Assembly: GCF_003185915.1 (NCBI RefSeq)
Contig: NZ_QHLZ01000004.1
Location: forward strand, 1 to 64,000
Reading direction: 5' to 3'
DNA from: Arthrobacter psychrochitiniphilus
GTDB taxonomy: Bacteria; Actinomycetota; Actinomycetes; Actinomycetales; Micrococcaceae
DNA length: 64,000 bases
Shown: piece by piece, positions 9,373 to 17,793 of the stretch
How positions within the stretch are numbered: position 1 is the stretch's first letter
Layout of the letters: the number at the start of each line of letters is the position of its first letter
Translations under genes and position numbers: made by a program
The notes under the pieces: generated by a model
The model's database searches: none
What the model was told of the DNA's origin: nothing
Seen by the model: only the letters and a program-made list of their open reading frames with translations

Positions 9373-11271
9373 ATGAGTATTCCGCGCGTCCTCAATGACA
9401 GGTATGAGATTGGGGAATTGCTGGGCCGTGGCGGCATGGCAGACGTCTATAAGGCTCAAGACACTCGTCTGGGCCGTACTGTTGCAATTAAATTGCTGCG
9501 TGCTGATGTGGCTCGCGATTCCCAACTGCAGGCCCGATTCCGGCGGGAGGCGCAGGCCGTTGCAGGGCTAAATTACCCTGCCATCGTTGCCGTTTATGAC
9601 ACCGGCGAACACATTTCTTCGGATCACCCCGGTGACGGTGCGCACGTGCCGTACATTGTCATGGAATACGTCCATGGAAAAACGCTGCGGGACCTGATAC
9701 GTGCCAAGGCCATCACCACAGAGCAGGCACTGAAGTACGGCATGGGCGTCTTGTCAGCCCTCGATTACAGCCACCGTGCCGGCATTGTTCACCGCGATAT
9801 CAAGCCTGCCAATGTCATGGTGACCGAAGACGAAAATGGCGTTTTGGGCGTAGTAAAGGTCATGGACTTTGGCATTGCCAGAACCATCTCCGATTCGGCA
9901 GCCACCATGACGCAGACACAAACGGTTATGGGAACGGCCCAGTACCTTTCTCCGGAGCAAGCACGCGGTGAAAGCGTCGATGCGCGAAGCGACCTCTATT
10001 CAGCAGCTTGCCTGCTCTATGAAATGCTCGCAGGCCGGCCTCCTTTCACGGGCGATTCACCTGTTTCAGTGGCGTACCAGCACGTCCGAGAACGCCCTCC
10101 CGTGCCCAGCACGTTCAACCCTGACCTGACCCCGGCGCTTGATGCACTGCTTATGCGTGCGCTGCAGAAGGATAGGCGCCAGCGTTTTCAGGATGCCACC
10201 TCGTTCCGCCGCGCTCTCAGGGCTGCCGTTGCCGGCGTGGCACCTCCGCCCGGCCAGAGAGAGTCTCATGTAGACGGCAATGAGACCACCGTGATCGCAG
10301 CTGTCTCCGAACCACAGAAACTCATGCCCGCGCCCGCTATTGACGCTGGTGGCCCCTCCACCCGCGCCATGGCAAAGGAGTTGGCCGGTGGAGCACTAAC
10401 AACCAACGGCGGTGTCCCCGAGGACACTGATAACCTTTACCCGTCCGTTAAACGCCGACGGCGGGCCTGGATGGTGACACTTTTTGTGGTCCTGGCATTG
10501 ATGCTCGGTGGAGGTGCCATGGTGGGTTACAACATGATCAATGCAGTTCCTGCCGCGGTGGCTAAAGAGTCAATCCCACCGCTTAGCGGGATGACGCTGG
10601 ACGAGGCTACAGTCAAGCTAGAGGCACTGGGGATGTCCCCGCACAGCGCAGAGGAATTTTCCTCGGTCACCAAGGGCGAGGTTATTCGCACGGACCCTCC
10701 ATCGGGGACTCTGGTGGAATTAAATACCACTGTGGAGATCTTCGTTTCTAAAGGTCCCTCAGAAGTGCAGATACCCAAAGATATTTCTGGTCTCACTGAG
10801 CCCCAAGTACGCCAGGAATTGTTGGATCTGGGCCTGCTTATCAGTTCTAGCGATTTAGTCAATGACGGATCCATCAACGCCAACCTTGTGGTCACAACTG
10901 ATCCAGCGCCGGGGCAGAGCGTTCCCGTAGGTACCAGAGTCGCATTGAAAATCTCCAACGGTCAGGTACTGATGCCCTCCCTCTTTGACTTGACGAAGGA
11001 TCCAAAAAAGGTCAAGCAAGCAGTAACTGAGGCGCTCAAAAAGGTTTCGGAATATTTGGAAGTGACTTTTGAGGAATCTGAAAACTCTGTAGTCACTCCT
11101 GGCATGGTCACGGGCCAGTCCATCCAGTCCGGTACCTCAGTAGCGCAGCGGACTTCGGTTGTGGTGACCTTGGCAAAGAAACCTACTCCCAAGGAACCTA
11201 ACGCCTCGCAAGAGCCATCTCCCGGGGAGCAACCCCCGGAAACAACAGCACCGCCTTCCCCGAAGCCCTAA
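9373..11271 (+). CDS. pknB: Ser/Thr protein kinase PknB with PASTA domains
   Basis: The 632-residue kinase has catalytic motifs LGRGGMADVYKA, VAIKLL, HRDIKPANVM, MDFGIART and GTAQYLSPEQ (domain about 10-275). A transmembrane helix (about 364-388) leads to about three extracellular PASTA repeats (about 398-605) and a Pro/Glu-rich tail. PknB is the main growth-regulating kinase of actinobacteria; known substrates include FhaA, the MurJ pseudokinase and CwlM. Last gene of the operon; ATG is preceded by AAAGGA. It converges with the trpG-type gene. Confidence 0.95.
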   Translation: MSIPRVLNDRYEIGELLGRGGMADVYKAQDTRLGRTVAIKLLRADVARDSQLQARFRREAQAVAGLNYPAIVAVYDTGEHISSDHPGDGAHVPYIVMEYVHGKTLRDLIRAKAITTEQALKYGMGVLSALDYSHRAGIVHRDIKPANVMVTEDENGVLGVVKVMDFGIARTISDSAATMTQTQTVMGTAQYLSPEQARGESVDARSDLYSAACLLYEMLAGRPPFTGDSPVSVAYQHVRERPPVPSTFNPDLTPALDALLMRALQKDRRQRFQDATSFRRALRAAVAGVAPPPGQRESHVDGNETTVIAAVSEPQKLMPAPAIDAGGPSTRAMAKELAGGALTTNGGVPEDTDNLYPSVKRRRRAWMVTLFVVLALMLGGGAMVGYNMINAVPAAVAKESIPPLSGMTLDEATVKLEALGMSPHSAEEFSSVTKGEVIRTDPPSGTLVELNTTVEIFVSKGPSEVQIPKDISGLTEPQVRQELLDLGLLISSSDLVNDGSINANLVVTTDPAPGQSVPVGTRVALKISNGQVLMPSLFDLTKDPKKVKQAVTEALKKVSEYLEVTFEESENSVVTPGMVTGQSIQSGTSVAQRTSVVVTLAKKPTPKEPNASQEPSPGEQPPETTAPPSPKP

Positions 11272-11322
11272 AAAGGCACCAACCCTATGGCGCACTCCGG
11301 CACAATGCCAAGGGGTATGCCT

Positions 11323-11961
11323 CTAGCTATTGATGAGCGGGCTCAGGGTAGATGCTGTTGCCACAGCGCCTACGAGTCCGAGGGATTCGAGCCAGTTCCC
11401 GAGCATGGTGTAGCCGCCCTCCGTGAGGACGGATTCAGGATGGAACTGCACCCCGCACAAAGGTGCGTTCTTGTGCGCCAAACCCATGATCACGCCGTCG
11501 GCCGTTTCAGCCGTCACCTCAAGCACGTCAGGGATACTGGCCGGAACGGCAGAAAGCGAGTGGTAGCGGGTGGCTGTAACCGGGCTCGGCAGTCCCGCAA
11601 AAACGCTCCTGCCGCGGTGATGAACCTCGCTGGTTTTTCCGTGCATGAGCTGCTCGGCATGAGTGACAACGCCCCCATAGGCTTCTGCCAGGGCCTGATG
11701 TCCCAGGCAGACGCCCAACATAGGCTTGTCATGGCTGCCACACCATTTGATCAGTTCAATGCACACCCCTGCCTCGGCGGGGGTACCGGGGCCGGGGGAG
11801 ACCAACACACCGTCGCGGGTGCTGGCAAGCTCCACGGCCTCAGCCAAGGTGAGATCGTCGTTGCGCACCACAGTTGTTTCAGCGCCCAGCTGCTGCAAGT
11901 AGCCAACCAGCGTGTAGACGAAGCTGTCGTAGTTATCTATCACCAGAATCCGCACTGCCAT
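11323..11961 (-). CDS. trpG: glutamine amidotransferase, TrpG/PabA type
   Basis: This is a class I glutamine amidotransferase of 213 residues. The catalytic triad is visible: Cys in GVCLGHQA and His/Glu in QFHPES; it begins MAVRILVIDNYDSFVY. The enzyme supplies ammonia from glutamine to anthranilate synthase (tryptophan) or aminodeoxychorismate synthase (folate); the two roles cannot be told apart from sequence. It lies beside pknB, as in mycobacteria (Rv0013). The start at 11961 was preferred over an upstream one because it follows the stop of the preceding small gene by one base, which suggests coupling. Confidence 0.88.
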   Translation of the reverse strand: MAVRILVIDNYDSFVYTLVGYLQQLGAETTVVRNDDLTLAEAVELASTRDGVLVSPGPGTPAEAGVCIELIKWCGSHDKPMLGVCLGHQALAEAYGGVVTHAEQLMHGKTSEVHHRGRSVFAGLPSPVTATRYHSLSAVPASIPDVLEVTAETADGVIMGLAHKNAPLCGVQFHPESVLTEGGYTMLGNWLESLGLVGAVATASTLSPLINS

Positions 11962-11962
11962 G

Positions 11963-12127
11963 TCAGACTCCACCGCCGATCGTTGAGTCATTCAAGGGAT
12001 TAAACTGGGAAAGCCAGGGGAACACAAACTGCATCAAGACCAGCACCGCAGCTGCCAAAAAGAAAACAGTGGTGATGATGCGGAACCAAAGCGGCCCCGG
12101 AAGGTTTCTAAAAATCCAGCCATACAT
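11963..12127 (-). CDS. 54-residue single-pass membrane protein
   Basis: The reverse strand encodes a short protein starting MYGWIFRNLPGPLWFRI with one strong helix (about residues 17-39) and a tail containing FPWLSQFNPL. It lies three bases downstream of the sortase gene and one base upstream of trpG, so the three form an operon. Small proteins starting MYGWIFR-LPGPLW are a recurring neighbour of sortase and pabA in actinobacteria, from memory; no function is known to me. The tight packing on both sides is the main support for it being real. Confidence 0.75.
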   Translation of the reverse strand: MYGWIFRNLPGPLWFRIITTVFFLAAAVLVLMQFVFPWLSQFNPLNDSTIGGGV

Positions 12128-12129
12128 GA

Positions 12130-12984
12130 TTAGCCTGCCTTCTTGTTCGCTGCGACTTGGGCGGCAATCTCTGCCGGAGGGCCAGCACTGGCCGGCTGCC
12201 AGGAATCCAACACCGAGTAACTGATAATCCGCTCCTCAGCACCAAAGCGGGGATTACAGCTGGTCATGGTCATGAAGCGTTCAGTGGCCTTGGCATCCAG
12301 TTGCGTGGGGACCGGGGCCAACACGTCGGCCCGGTTCGGCATGACGATCTGATTGTTCCGGAACACGTAGGTGTAGTAACCGTCGTTAGTCTGAACGTAA
12401 ATCTTGTCGCCGGGAACCAGTGTGTGCACAGCATCCAAAACGGCGCCGTGCGTTTGCCTGTGTCCTGCCACCGCAAAGTTGCCCACCGCTCCTGGCATGG
12501 AGGTACTGTCGTAGCGGCCAAGCCCAAGGGTATCTAGCTGAGCCGGTGCCGTGCCTTCTACTAGGGGCCGGCTATAGGTTTTCCCGAAGCGGGGAATATA
12601 GACAACACCAAATACTGTGCTTGCCTGGTCCGGCGCAGCCATCACCTTAGGGGGACCGAAGTCAACGGGGGGCGCATCCGCAGGAGGTGGAGTCACTGGT
12701 CCTTGAAATTCCTGGGCAAAGGCTGAGACGGCCTGTTGCTGGGCCGTGTTGGCTTCAATGTTTGTCCACCACAACTCCCACACCACAAACAGCAGCAATA
12801 TCACACCGCACGTAATAAGAAGTTCGCCTAACACCTGAATTAAGGTACGGAAAAAGCCCTGCTTGGGTCGCTCAGCGCGCTGCTTGCGAGCAGAACGCTT
12901 TTTCCCGCGGCGTATCCTTTCATTTCCGGTGATGAGTTCTTCAACACCCACAGCTGATTCGACATGGCTAGGCGATCGAACCAC
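12130..12984 (-). CDS. class E sortase
   Basis: The protein is about 284 residues: a basic N-terminus (KKRSARKQRAERP), one membrane helix, a Pro-rich linker and a sortase barrel. Catalytic residues are visible: His in AVAGHRQTHG, Cys in MTMTSCNP (the TLxTC-like motif) and Arg in AEERIISY. Class E sortases of high-GC Gram-positives attach LAxTG-type proteins to the wall or act as housekeeping enzymes. I chose GTG at 12984 because AGGAGA lies seven bases upstream; an open frame continues to a TTG at 13026 with no ribosome site. It is divergent from crgA. Confidence 0.9.
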   Translation of the reverse strand: MVRSPSHVESAVGVEELITGNERIRRGKKRSARKQRAERPKQGFFRTLIQVLGELLITCGVILLLFVVWELWWTNIEANTAQQQAVSAFAQEFQGPVTPPPADAPPVDFGPPKVMAAPDQASTVFGVVYIPRFGKTYSRPLVEGTAPAQLDTLGLGRYDSTSMPGAVGNFAVAGHRQTHGAVLDAVHTLVPGDKIYVQTNDGYYTYVFRNNQIVMPNRADVLAPVPTQLDAKATERFMTMTSCNPRFGAEERIISYSVLDSWQPASAGPPAEIAAQVAANKKAG

Positions 12985-13179
12985 GCGCGGGTCTCCTGAC
13001 TGAAGTTGAGCGGTAATGTCATGCAATCTGCAGCTGCGTTAAATGCAGCTAGAATTACGTCAACAATACCGGCAGTTCACGGCCTAGGAACAATTTACCC
13101 AGCAACATCACAGGCAATGGACAGTCCGCACACAACCGAAGTGGTCGATTCCCTTCGACCACAATGTCAAGGAGCTTCT

Positions 13180-13434
13180 GTGCCTGAGTCAAAATCGCGT
13201 CGCCGCCCCACTAAAGGACCGGCCCAAACGCCTTCCAGCAAAACACAGCAGCCCAATGCCGTTTGGTTCGTCCCCGTCATGGTGACCTTAATGGTCCTGG
13301 GTCTGGTTTGGATCATCACCTACTACATCTCTGATGGTCGCTTCCCCATCCCCAACATTCACAACTGGAATATTGGCATTGGTTTTGGCATTGCCTTGGC
13401 CGGTTTCATGATGACAACTCGCTGGCGCAGCTAG
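13180..13434 (+). CDS. crgA: cell division protein CrgA
   Basis: An 84-residue protein with a basic N-terminus (SKSRRRPTKG) and two transmembrane helices (about 29-50 and 64-82) joined by a short loop containing NWNIGIG. CrgA is a septal membrane protein of actinobacteria that recruits FtsI and coordinates septum wall synthesis. The forward frame is open further upstream, but GTG at 13180 is preceded by AAGGAG and gives the usual CrgA length. Its place next to the pknB/pbpA cluster is conserved in mycobacteria (Rv0011c). Confidence 0.92.
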   Translation: MPESKSRRRPTKGPAQTPSSKTQQPNAVWFVPVMVTLMVLGLVWIITYYISDGRFPIPNIHNWNIGIGFGIALAGFMMTTRWRS

Positions 13435-13437
13435 TTC

Positions 13438-13728
13438 TCAATCTTTTGTAGTTTTCCTTGGGTCACTTTCAACGTAGTGGCCCTTGGGGTCCCCTACGGC
13501 ACGGCCCGGTACATCTCCGGCCGTGCCGTAGTCAGCTTCAACGAATCTCCCACGCTCTGCCTCGTCCTCCGTGCCTTCCGAGCCGGCCTTTCCGTAGTCA
13601 CCTTCAACGTAACGGCCCTCGGCGTCATCTGCATGGTGACCCTCCTCGGAACCGGCCTTACCGTAAGCACCCTGGACGTAGCGTCCGTGGCTGCCCTCTT
13701 GTGCTGTGCTGTCCTCTTGTGCTGTCAT
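13438..13728 (-). CDS. repeat protein with GRYVEGDYGKAG motifs
   Basis: A 96-residue, very hydrophilic, acidic protein made largely of four degenerate repeats: GRYVQGAYGKAG, GRYVEGDYGKAG, GRFVEADYGTAG and a terminal GHYVESD. Spacers are rich in Glu, Asp and Gly. There is no signal peptide or membrane segment. The ATG at 13728 is chosen because purine-rich GGAAGGCAGGG lies upstream; the frame stays open to 13782. It converges on crgA with three bases between stops. I do not recognise a characterised family. The aromatic and glycine-rich repeats suggest a disordered protein with binding motifs. Confidence 0.65.
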   Translation of the reverse strand: MTAQEDSTAQEGSHGRYVQGAYGKAGSEEGHHADDAEGRYVEGDYGKAGSEGTEDEAERGRFVEADYGTAGDVPGRAVGDPKGHYVESDPRKTTKD

Positions 13729-13782
13729 TTTTGCTGCCCTGCCTTCCAAATCACTAACGCTTGCGCACCGAATGGCGTGCAT

Positions 13783-14151
13783 AGTTGCGCTCTTGCTTCC
13801 ACTCTAGTCCGAGCTAGATTTTCTGGACAGGCCGCACGCAACTGGAGAGCCCATGCACAAGCAGTTGTCTCCTTAGGACCGGACTGCAGATGTGAGATCG
13901 CCGGTAAAAACCCCTCATGCACGGGAATCTCCCGGGTCTTCAATGCCTTCACCAATTAGGCGGATTATTCGTGCGGACTGTAAAGATGGCACCTGTGCTC
14001 TCCTGTGACTTAGTTGTGCCCCTGCAGGGAAAGTCGGCGGCAACACTGCTGGCAGTCACACCATTTGAACAGACCCACTCTCACCGGAGACCCAACCGGT
14101 GCTATCTTGGCCACTGCACACTATTTTTCACAGTGGACGCAGGGCTGTGCA
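13783..14151. other. intergenic region, no gene recognised
   Basis: This stretch lies between the repeat protein and the broken regulator. Short frames exist on both strands, but none has a recognisable domain, ribosome site or coding bias. It must contain the promoter of the repeat-protein gene (reverse strand); I could not fix its hexamers. Confidence 0.4.
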
Positions 14152-15074
14152 CTATGAGTAGTACGAGTCAGTCTGAGATCCGGATTCTTCGCCGTTTATG
14201 AACAAGGCCAGTTGCTCCCTCGATTGAATGTCCAGCTTGATGAAAGTCCTGTAAACGTGGCCTTCAAGAGTGCGCCGTGAGACCTGAAGCCGGGTAGCGA
14301 TGGAGTTGTTTGACTCACCCTGTGCCACAAATAGCGCAATTTGATGTTCCCTACGGGTCATTTTAGGTTTTTCAATCGAAGTGAAAACCGTTGACACTAA
14401 CCCTGGCAGCTGTTCACGCATGGCCACTACCTTGTTGGCGGTTCTCATGCTTTTGTGTACTTTTCCACTGTCATGGAACCTATTCAGTGCATGGGTTGCC
14501 AGCTCGACGGCGGTCAGGTCAAAGCCATATTTCTTCGCCACGGAACTGGCATGTTCTAGATCGGTGGGATCTTGGGACACCATAGCCCCTGACCATTCCA
14601 TGAAGAATTCCCGGCTGCCTGATTCCACCCCGGAGGCAATTTCTGCCAGGGCGGGAATCGAGGCTATGTCCCCAAAACGCACCAGCAGGGACAGAACCGT
14701 CAGCCCAATGCCGGCATAGCCGCGGTTAAGGCACTCCCTTTGCAGGTGGCGCAATCTGGCCAATCCCAATTTGTTCTGGCCCGTGATGAACTGTGTCACT
14801 GCTGCATAGGCAGATGCTTCAAGCTCATGGAATTTTCCGCTGCGCCGGTTCAGCGAAGCCAACTGTGAGAGTTGGGCCTGTGCGCTCACTAAATCTCCGC
14901 GCATGGCAAGGGAATAGGCCAGCTGTGACAAAGTGTTGGCGAAACTGACCAAGGATCATAGTCAGCAAGTACTCCAGCCTCCGAACGCAGCGCTGGTATG
15001 GCTTCCTCAAAGTGTCCACGCCGGCAGGCCATATCCGTGCAGTTTTGCTGGCCACCAGCGGGCAGACGAAGTGG
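14152..15074 (-). pseudogene. LuxR-family transcriptional regulator, frameshifted and truncated
   Basis: The 14152-14952 frame encodes 266 residues. It has a helical repeat-like region with C-terminal LuxR-type helix-turn-helix (about 200-255: TRREHQIALFVAQGESNNSI and VSRRTLEGHVYRTFIKLD). The natural upstream sequence (MACRRGHFEEAIPALRSEAG ending ADYDPW) lies in another frame between about 14950 and 15050. It joins the open frame through a single frameshift near 14950 and is itself interrupted by a stop further upstream. The N-terminal part of the usual large regulator is missing. A shortened protein starting at TTG 14952 cannot be excluded. Confidence 0.7.
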
Positions 15075-15105
15075 CCACTGGTGGCCAGAAACTCATGGCC
15101 ATTGG

Positions 15106-15399
15106 CTACGAAGCGCAAACACCTGAGTTCTTATTTGTGGTACGGCTTAACCGAATTACCGCCTGATCAGCCAAAGTAGAGAGCAATTGGCCACATCCCA
15201 CAACAAGGAATGCTGCAAGGAGTCCACACATGAAGCCAAACGTGCCCGAATCACGAACTGATTCAATGCTCGATGAAGATATCTCCGTGGTGAATTGAGC
15301 CCACAGTGTCGACCAGATAATCCAGCCGATTCCCATGCCGAGGCAACCTGCAACAAGTCTGGAACTGGCCCTGATCACACTTCTGCTGACTCTAGGCAT
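15106..15399 (-). CDS. small membrane protein, unknown function
   Basis: A 97-residue protein with two hydrophobic segments: about 11-32 (SSRLVAGCLGMGIGWIIWST) and about 52-74 (GTFGFMCGLLAAFLVVGCGQ), and a basic C-terminus. ATG at 15399 is preceded by GGAGG at good spacing; the open frame begins upstream at 15465. No family recognised. It follows the 39-residue membrane protein by about 60 bases on the same strand, so they may be co-transcribed. Confidence 0.6.
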   Translation of the reverse strand: MPRVSRSVIRASSRLVAGCLGMGIGWIIWSTLWAQFTTEISSSSIESVRDSGTFGFMCGLLAAFLVVGCGQLLSTLADQAVIRLSRTTNKNSGVCAS

Positions 15400-15461
15400 G
15401 GTTCCTCCGTAACTGTTGATCCAACATACCCGGGATAAACCTAGACGTGTACCCCTGAGCC

Positions 15462-15581
15462 TCACTTGCTCGGAAGTCCGGTCTTGGACGGGCCTAGGCC
15501 GAGCACCAGACGGATGATGCCGACTCCCGCGACCATCAGCACAATGGCGATGAGTGCGATGCGCCCGGCGCCGCTGTTCAT
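15462..15581 (-). CDS. 39-residue single-helix membrane protein
   Basis: The reverse strand encodes a tiny protein beginning MNSGAGRIALIAIVLMVAGV and continuing GIIRLVLGLG to a SKTGLPSK end. The single helix covers about residues 8-29, and the basic tail suggests the C-terminus stays in the cytoplasm. No clear ribosome site is visible. Support is coding quality, clean hydrophobic pattern and same-strand neighbour at 15106-15399. Function unknown. Confidence 0.5.
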   Translation of the reverse strand: MNSGAGRIALIAIVLMVAGVGIIRLVLGLGPSKTGLPSK

Positions 15582-15845
15582 GTTAGCTGCATTAGCCCTT
15601 GACCACTTCGCGCTCATCGGAGACTGCCATCAGATCACGTCTGTAGTCAGGGCCCTGTGTGCATCAGGACGCTTCGCCCAGTGATTCTGCAAGGTTCCCC
15701 TTCCGGGACGCACAAACAGCCCGTAGCCAGGAGGCCCCTTTCTTGCTGCCAACCACCGAGCCAACGGCTGGTGATATGAAACAGGGACAAGTCAGAAATA
15801 GCTTGGGAACCTACACAAGTGTAGGAACCCGGCGCCTCTGCGACA

Positions 15846-16189
15846 TTATCCCCAGACTTCTCCACACTGTGGATAACTTTTTCCCACAACCCACATACTT
15901 ATCCACCGACGTGGAAAACATCTTCGAACTATCCACAAGCCATCTTCGAAAGTGAGGTTATACCTAGTTGTTCACAAAGTTATCCACAGAAGTGGATAAC
16001 TTTGCGGCGGATTCGAGCTGAGATCATTTTAACCGCGTCAGAAAAGTAATCCACAGCTGTGGAATTACATGTGTGTAACTTATACCCAGTGTGCATAAAC
16101 CTGGGGATAAGTGCATATTCGACGAAGATAAAACTACTAGAACTACAGCTCTGTAAGTTATGCCCACGTGTGGACATCTATGTGGATAA
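15846..16189. promoter_or_regulatory. dense DnaA-box cluster away from oriC
   Basis: Three perfect TTATCCACA boxes lie at 15868-15876 (reverse), 15980-15988 (forward) and 16181-16189 (reverse). One-mismatch boxes lie at 15846-15854, 15899-15907, 15929-15937, 15991-15999 (reverse), 16047-16055 and 16102-16110 (reverse). This matches or exceeds the density at the dnaA locus 15 kb away. The surrounding 15582-16216 contains no gene. The region lies directly upstream of the flavin reductase gene. It may titrate DnaA, reload DnaA nucleotide, form an extra origin element or regulate the reductase gene. Confidence 0.8.
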
Positions 16190-16216
16190 CGTTGTAAAAC
16201 GTGCAAGCATGAAGCT

Positions 16217-16768
16217 ATGGAACTACCTGATCCCCTCGACATCCACAGAGTTTTCCCACAGCAACTTACACAAGATGCCATCGATGAGTACCGACGGCTC
16301 AGCGCAGAACAGGCAGGATCTGTGGCCATCATCAGCACTCGACTGCGCAACCGCGATTATGCCGCCACAGTGACCGCCTATCTGTCAGTGTCCTATGAGC
16401 CTCCGACATTGCTGGTCAGCCTCTACGCTGACTCACGGATTGCGCAGGCAGTTGCAGATGCCGGATCGTGGGCTTTGTCCTTGCTCACAGCGGAGCAGAA
16501 ATCGCAGGCGAACTGGCTTGCCAGCCCGGGTACACCAATCGAGGGGCTGTTAAACCAGATCGATTTTAGGCGCAGCCAGGTCACTGAAAATGCGATCATC
16601 GCAGGGGCCCTTGCCTACTTTGAGGTGGAAACCACTGCCATCCACGAGGCTGCAACTCATCTGTTGGTGGTGGGAAATGTTCTTTCGATGGGTGAAGATG
16701 CTCCCTGGAACAAGGAGGTTTCGCCTCTGCTTCACTATGGCGGGGACTACCGCCGGCTCAAACCTTAA
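16217..16768 (+). CDS. flavin reductase-like FMN-binding protein
   Basis: The 183-residue protein matches the flavin reductase/FMN-binding split-barrel family. It contains GSVAIISTR, VTAYLSVSYEPPTLLVSLY, an SWALSLLTAEQ segment and FEVETTAIHEAATHLLVVGNV. Such enzymes reduce FMN with NAD(P)H, often for a partner monooxygenase, but no monooxygenase gene is nearby. The ATG at 16217 has only a weak ribosome site. Its upstream DNA is the DnaA-box cluster, so its expression may respond to DnaA or replication state. Confidence 0.85.
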   Translation: MELPDPLDIHRVFPQQLTQDAIDEYRRLSAEQAGSVAIISTRLRNRDYAATVTAYLSVSYEPPTLLVSLYADSRIAQAVADAGSWALSLLTAEQKSQANWLASPGTPIEGLLNQIDFRRSQVTENAIIAGALAYFEVETTAIHEAATHLLVVGNVLSMGEDAPWNKEVSPLLHYGGDYRRLKP

Positions 16769-16837
16769 AGGTGATAAGGGCTGCTCAACGCAAGCTCAGT
16801 CCCTAACCGAAAGGTAAGCGGGGCGTTGCTGCAAACT

Positions 16838-17698
16838 TTAGCTGATGACAAAGGCAGGGAAGGTGGAGACCTTGTAAAGTGTGAGGCCAACGAGGATCAA
16901 CACCACCGCGGCGATTCCGCCCCACTGGATGAGGTTGCGCTTCTTGGCAGGGGCATAGGCCACCGCAACGGTGCACAAGGCGCCGGCGATCAGCCCACCT
17001 AGGTGTGCCTGCCAAGCAATATTCGGGATGAAGAATCCAATGGCTGCGTTAATCGCCAACAGCACAACGATCTGACGAAGGTCGCCACCGCGCTTCTTCT
17101 GAACGACGAAGAGAGCTCCGAAAAGACCGAAGACTGCCCCTGAGGCACCTACAACCACGGTGTCGATGGGGGAGAGTAAGAGCACGCCAACAGATCCCGC
17201 AAATGCACTGACCAGGTAGATGGCAAGGAAGCGAACGCGGCCAAAGGCCGGCTCCAGGGCGTTACCTAGAATCCACAAGGCATACATGTTGAAGGCGATG
17301 TGCATGATGTTCGTTGAGTGCAAGAAGGCGGAGGTCACCATGCGCCACGGTTCAGATTCAGTCAGGAACGGGGCGTAGGCAAAATTCTGGAAGATGAAGT
17401 CTTTGGGGATGGCCCAGTCAAGGGCGAACATTGCCACGCAAAGGACCATCATCGTGATGGTTACAACGGGCCGCCCGGCTCGGGCGACGCCTCCGAACAT
17501 GGTTTTGCGGGAGGGAACCGCCTTCGTAGCAGCCCTCACACAATCCACACACTGAATCCCCACAGCAGCACTGCGTTGGCAGTCCGGGCACGCTGGCCGG
17601 CCACACCGCTGACAGCTCACATAGGAAACCCTGTCAGGGTGCCGTGGGCAGACGGGAGCGCCAGTGGCGGATTCCGGGACCGGATATGCAGAACTCAT
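16838..17698 (-). CDS. rhomboid-family intramembrane serine protease
   Basis: A 286-residue protein. The N-terminus carries a cysteine/histidine zinc-ribbon or B-box-like module (CPRHPDRVSYVSCQRCGRPA, then CPDC and CVDC). A six-helix rhomboid core follows, with HIAFNMYALWILG, the catalytic serine in GASGAVFG (about 185) and the catalytic histidine in AHLGGLIAG (about 232). Rhomboids cut transmembrane helices of substrate proteins. The zinc-ribbon form is widespread in actinobacteria. ATG at 17698 is preferred over 17767 because it starts right before the zinc module, although an AGGA site is distant. Confidence 0.92.
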   Translation of the reverse strand: MSSAYPVPESATGAPVCPRHPDRVSYVSCQRCGRPACPDCQRSAAVGIQCVDCVRAATKAVPSRKTMFGGVARAGRPVVTITMMVLCVAMFALDWAIPKDFIFQNFAYAPFLTESEPWRMVTSAFLHSTNIMHIAFNMYALWILGNALEPAFGRVRFLAIYLVSAFAGSVGVLLLSPIDTVVVGASGAVFGLFGALFVVQKKRGGDLRQIVVLLAINAAIGFFIPNIAWQAHLGGLIAGALCTVAVAYAPAKKRNLIQWGGIAAVVLILVGLTLYKVSTFPAFVIS

Positions 17699-17730
17699 GG
17701 GAGGGATCCTAATTGAGGGTATATAAGGAA

Positions 17731-17775
17731 GGCTTTGGTTGCCGAGAACCAGAAAGGTTCCCGGCAACCAAAGCC
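17731..17775. terminator. strong hairpin between cyclophilin and rhomboid genes
   Basis: GGCTTTGGTTGCCG with GAACC pairs with GGTTC and CGGCAACCAAAGCC across an AGAAA loop, about 20 bp of stem with one mismatch. It lies just downstream of the cyclophilin gene (reverse strand) and before the rhomboid start. There is no long T-run, but it is well placed as an intrinsic terminator. Confidence 0.7.
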
Positions 17776-17793
17776 AGAAGGGTCAAGCGCTGA

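Noticed and set aside
13725-13955. 76-residue reverse-strand frame upstream of the repeat protein
   Set aside because: No ribosome site or domain, and it overlaps the more plausible start region of the repeat protein.
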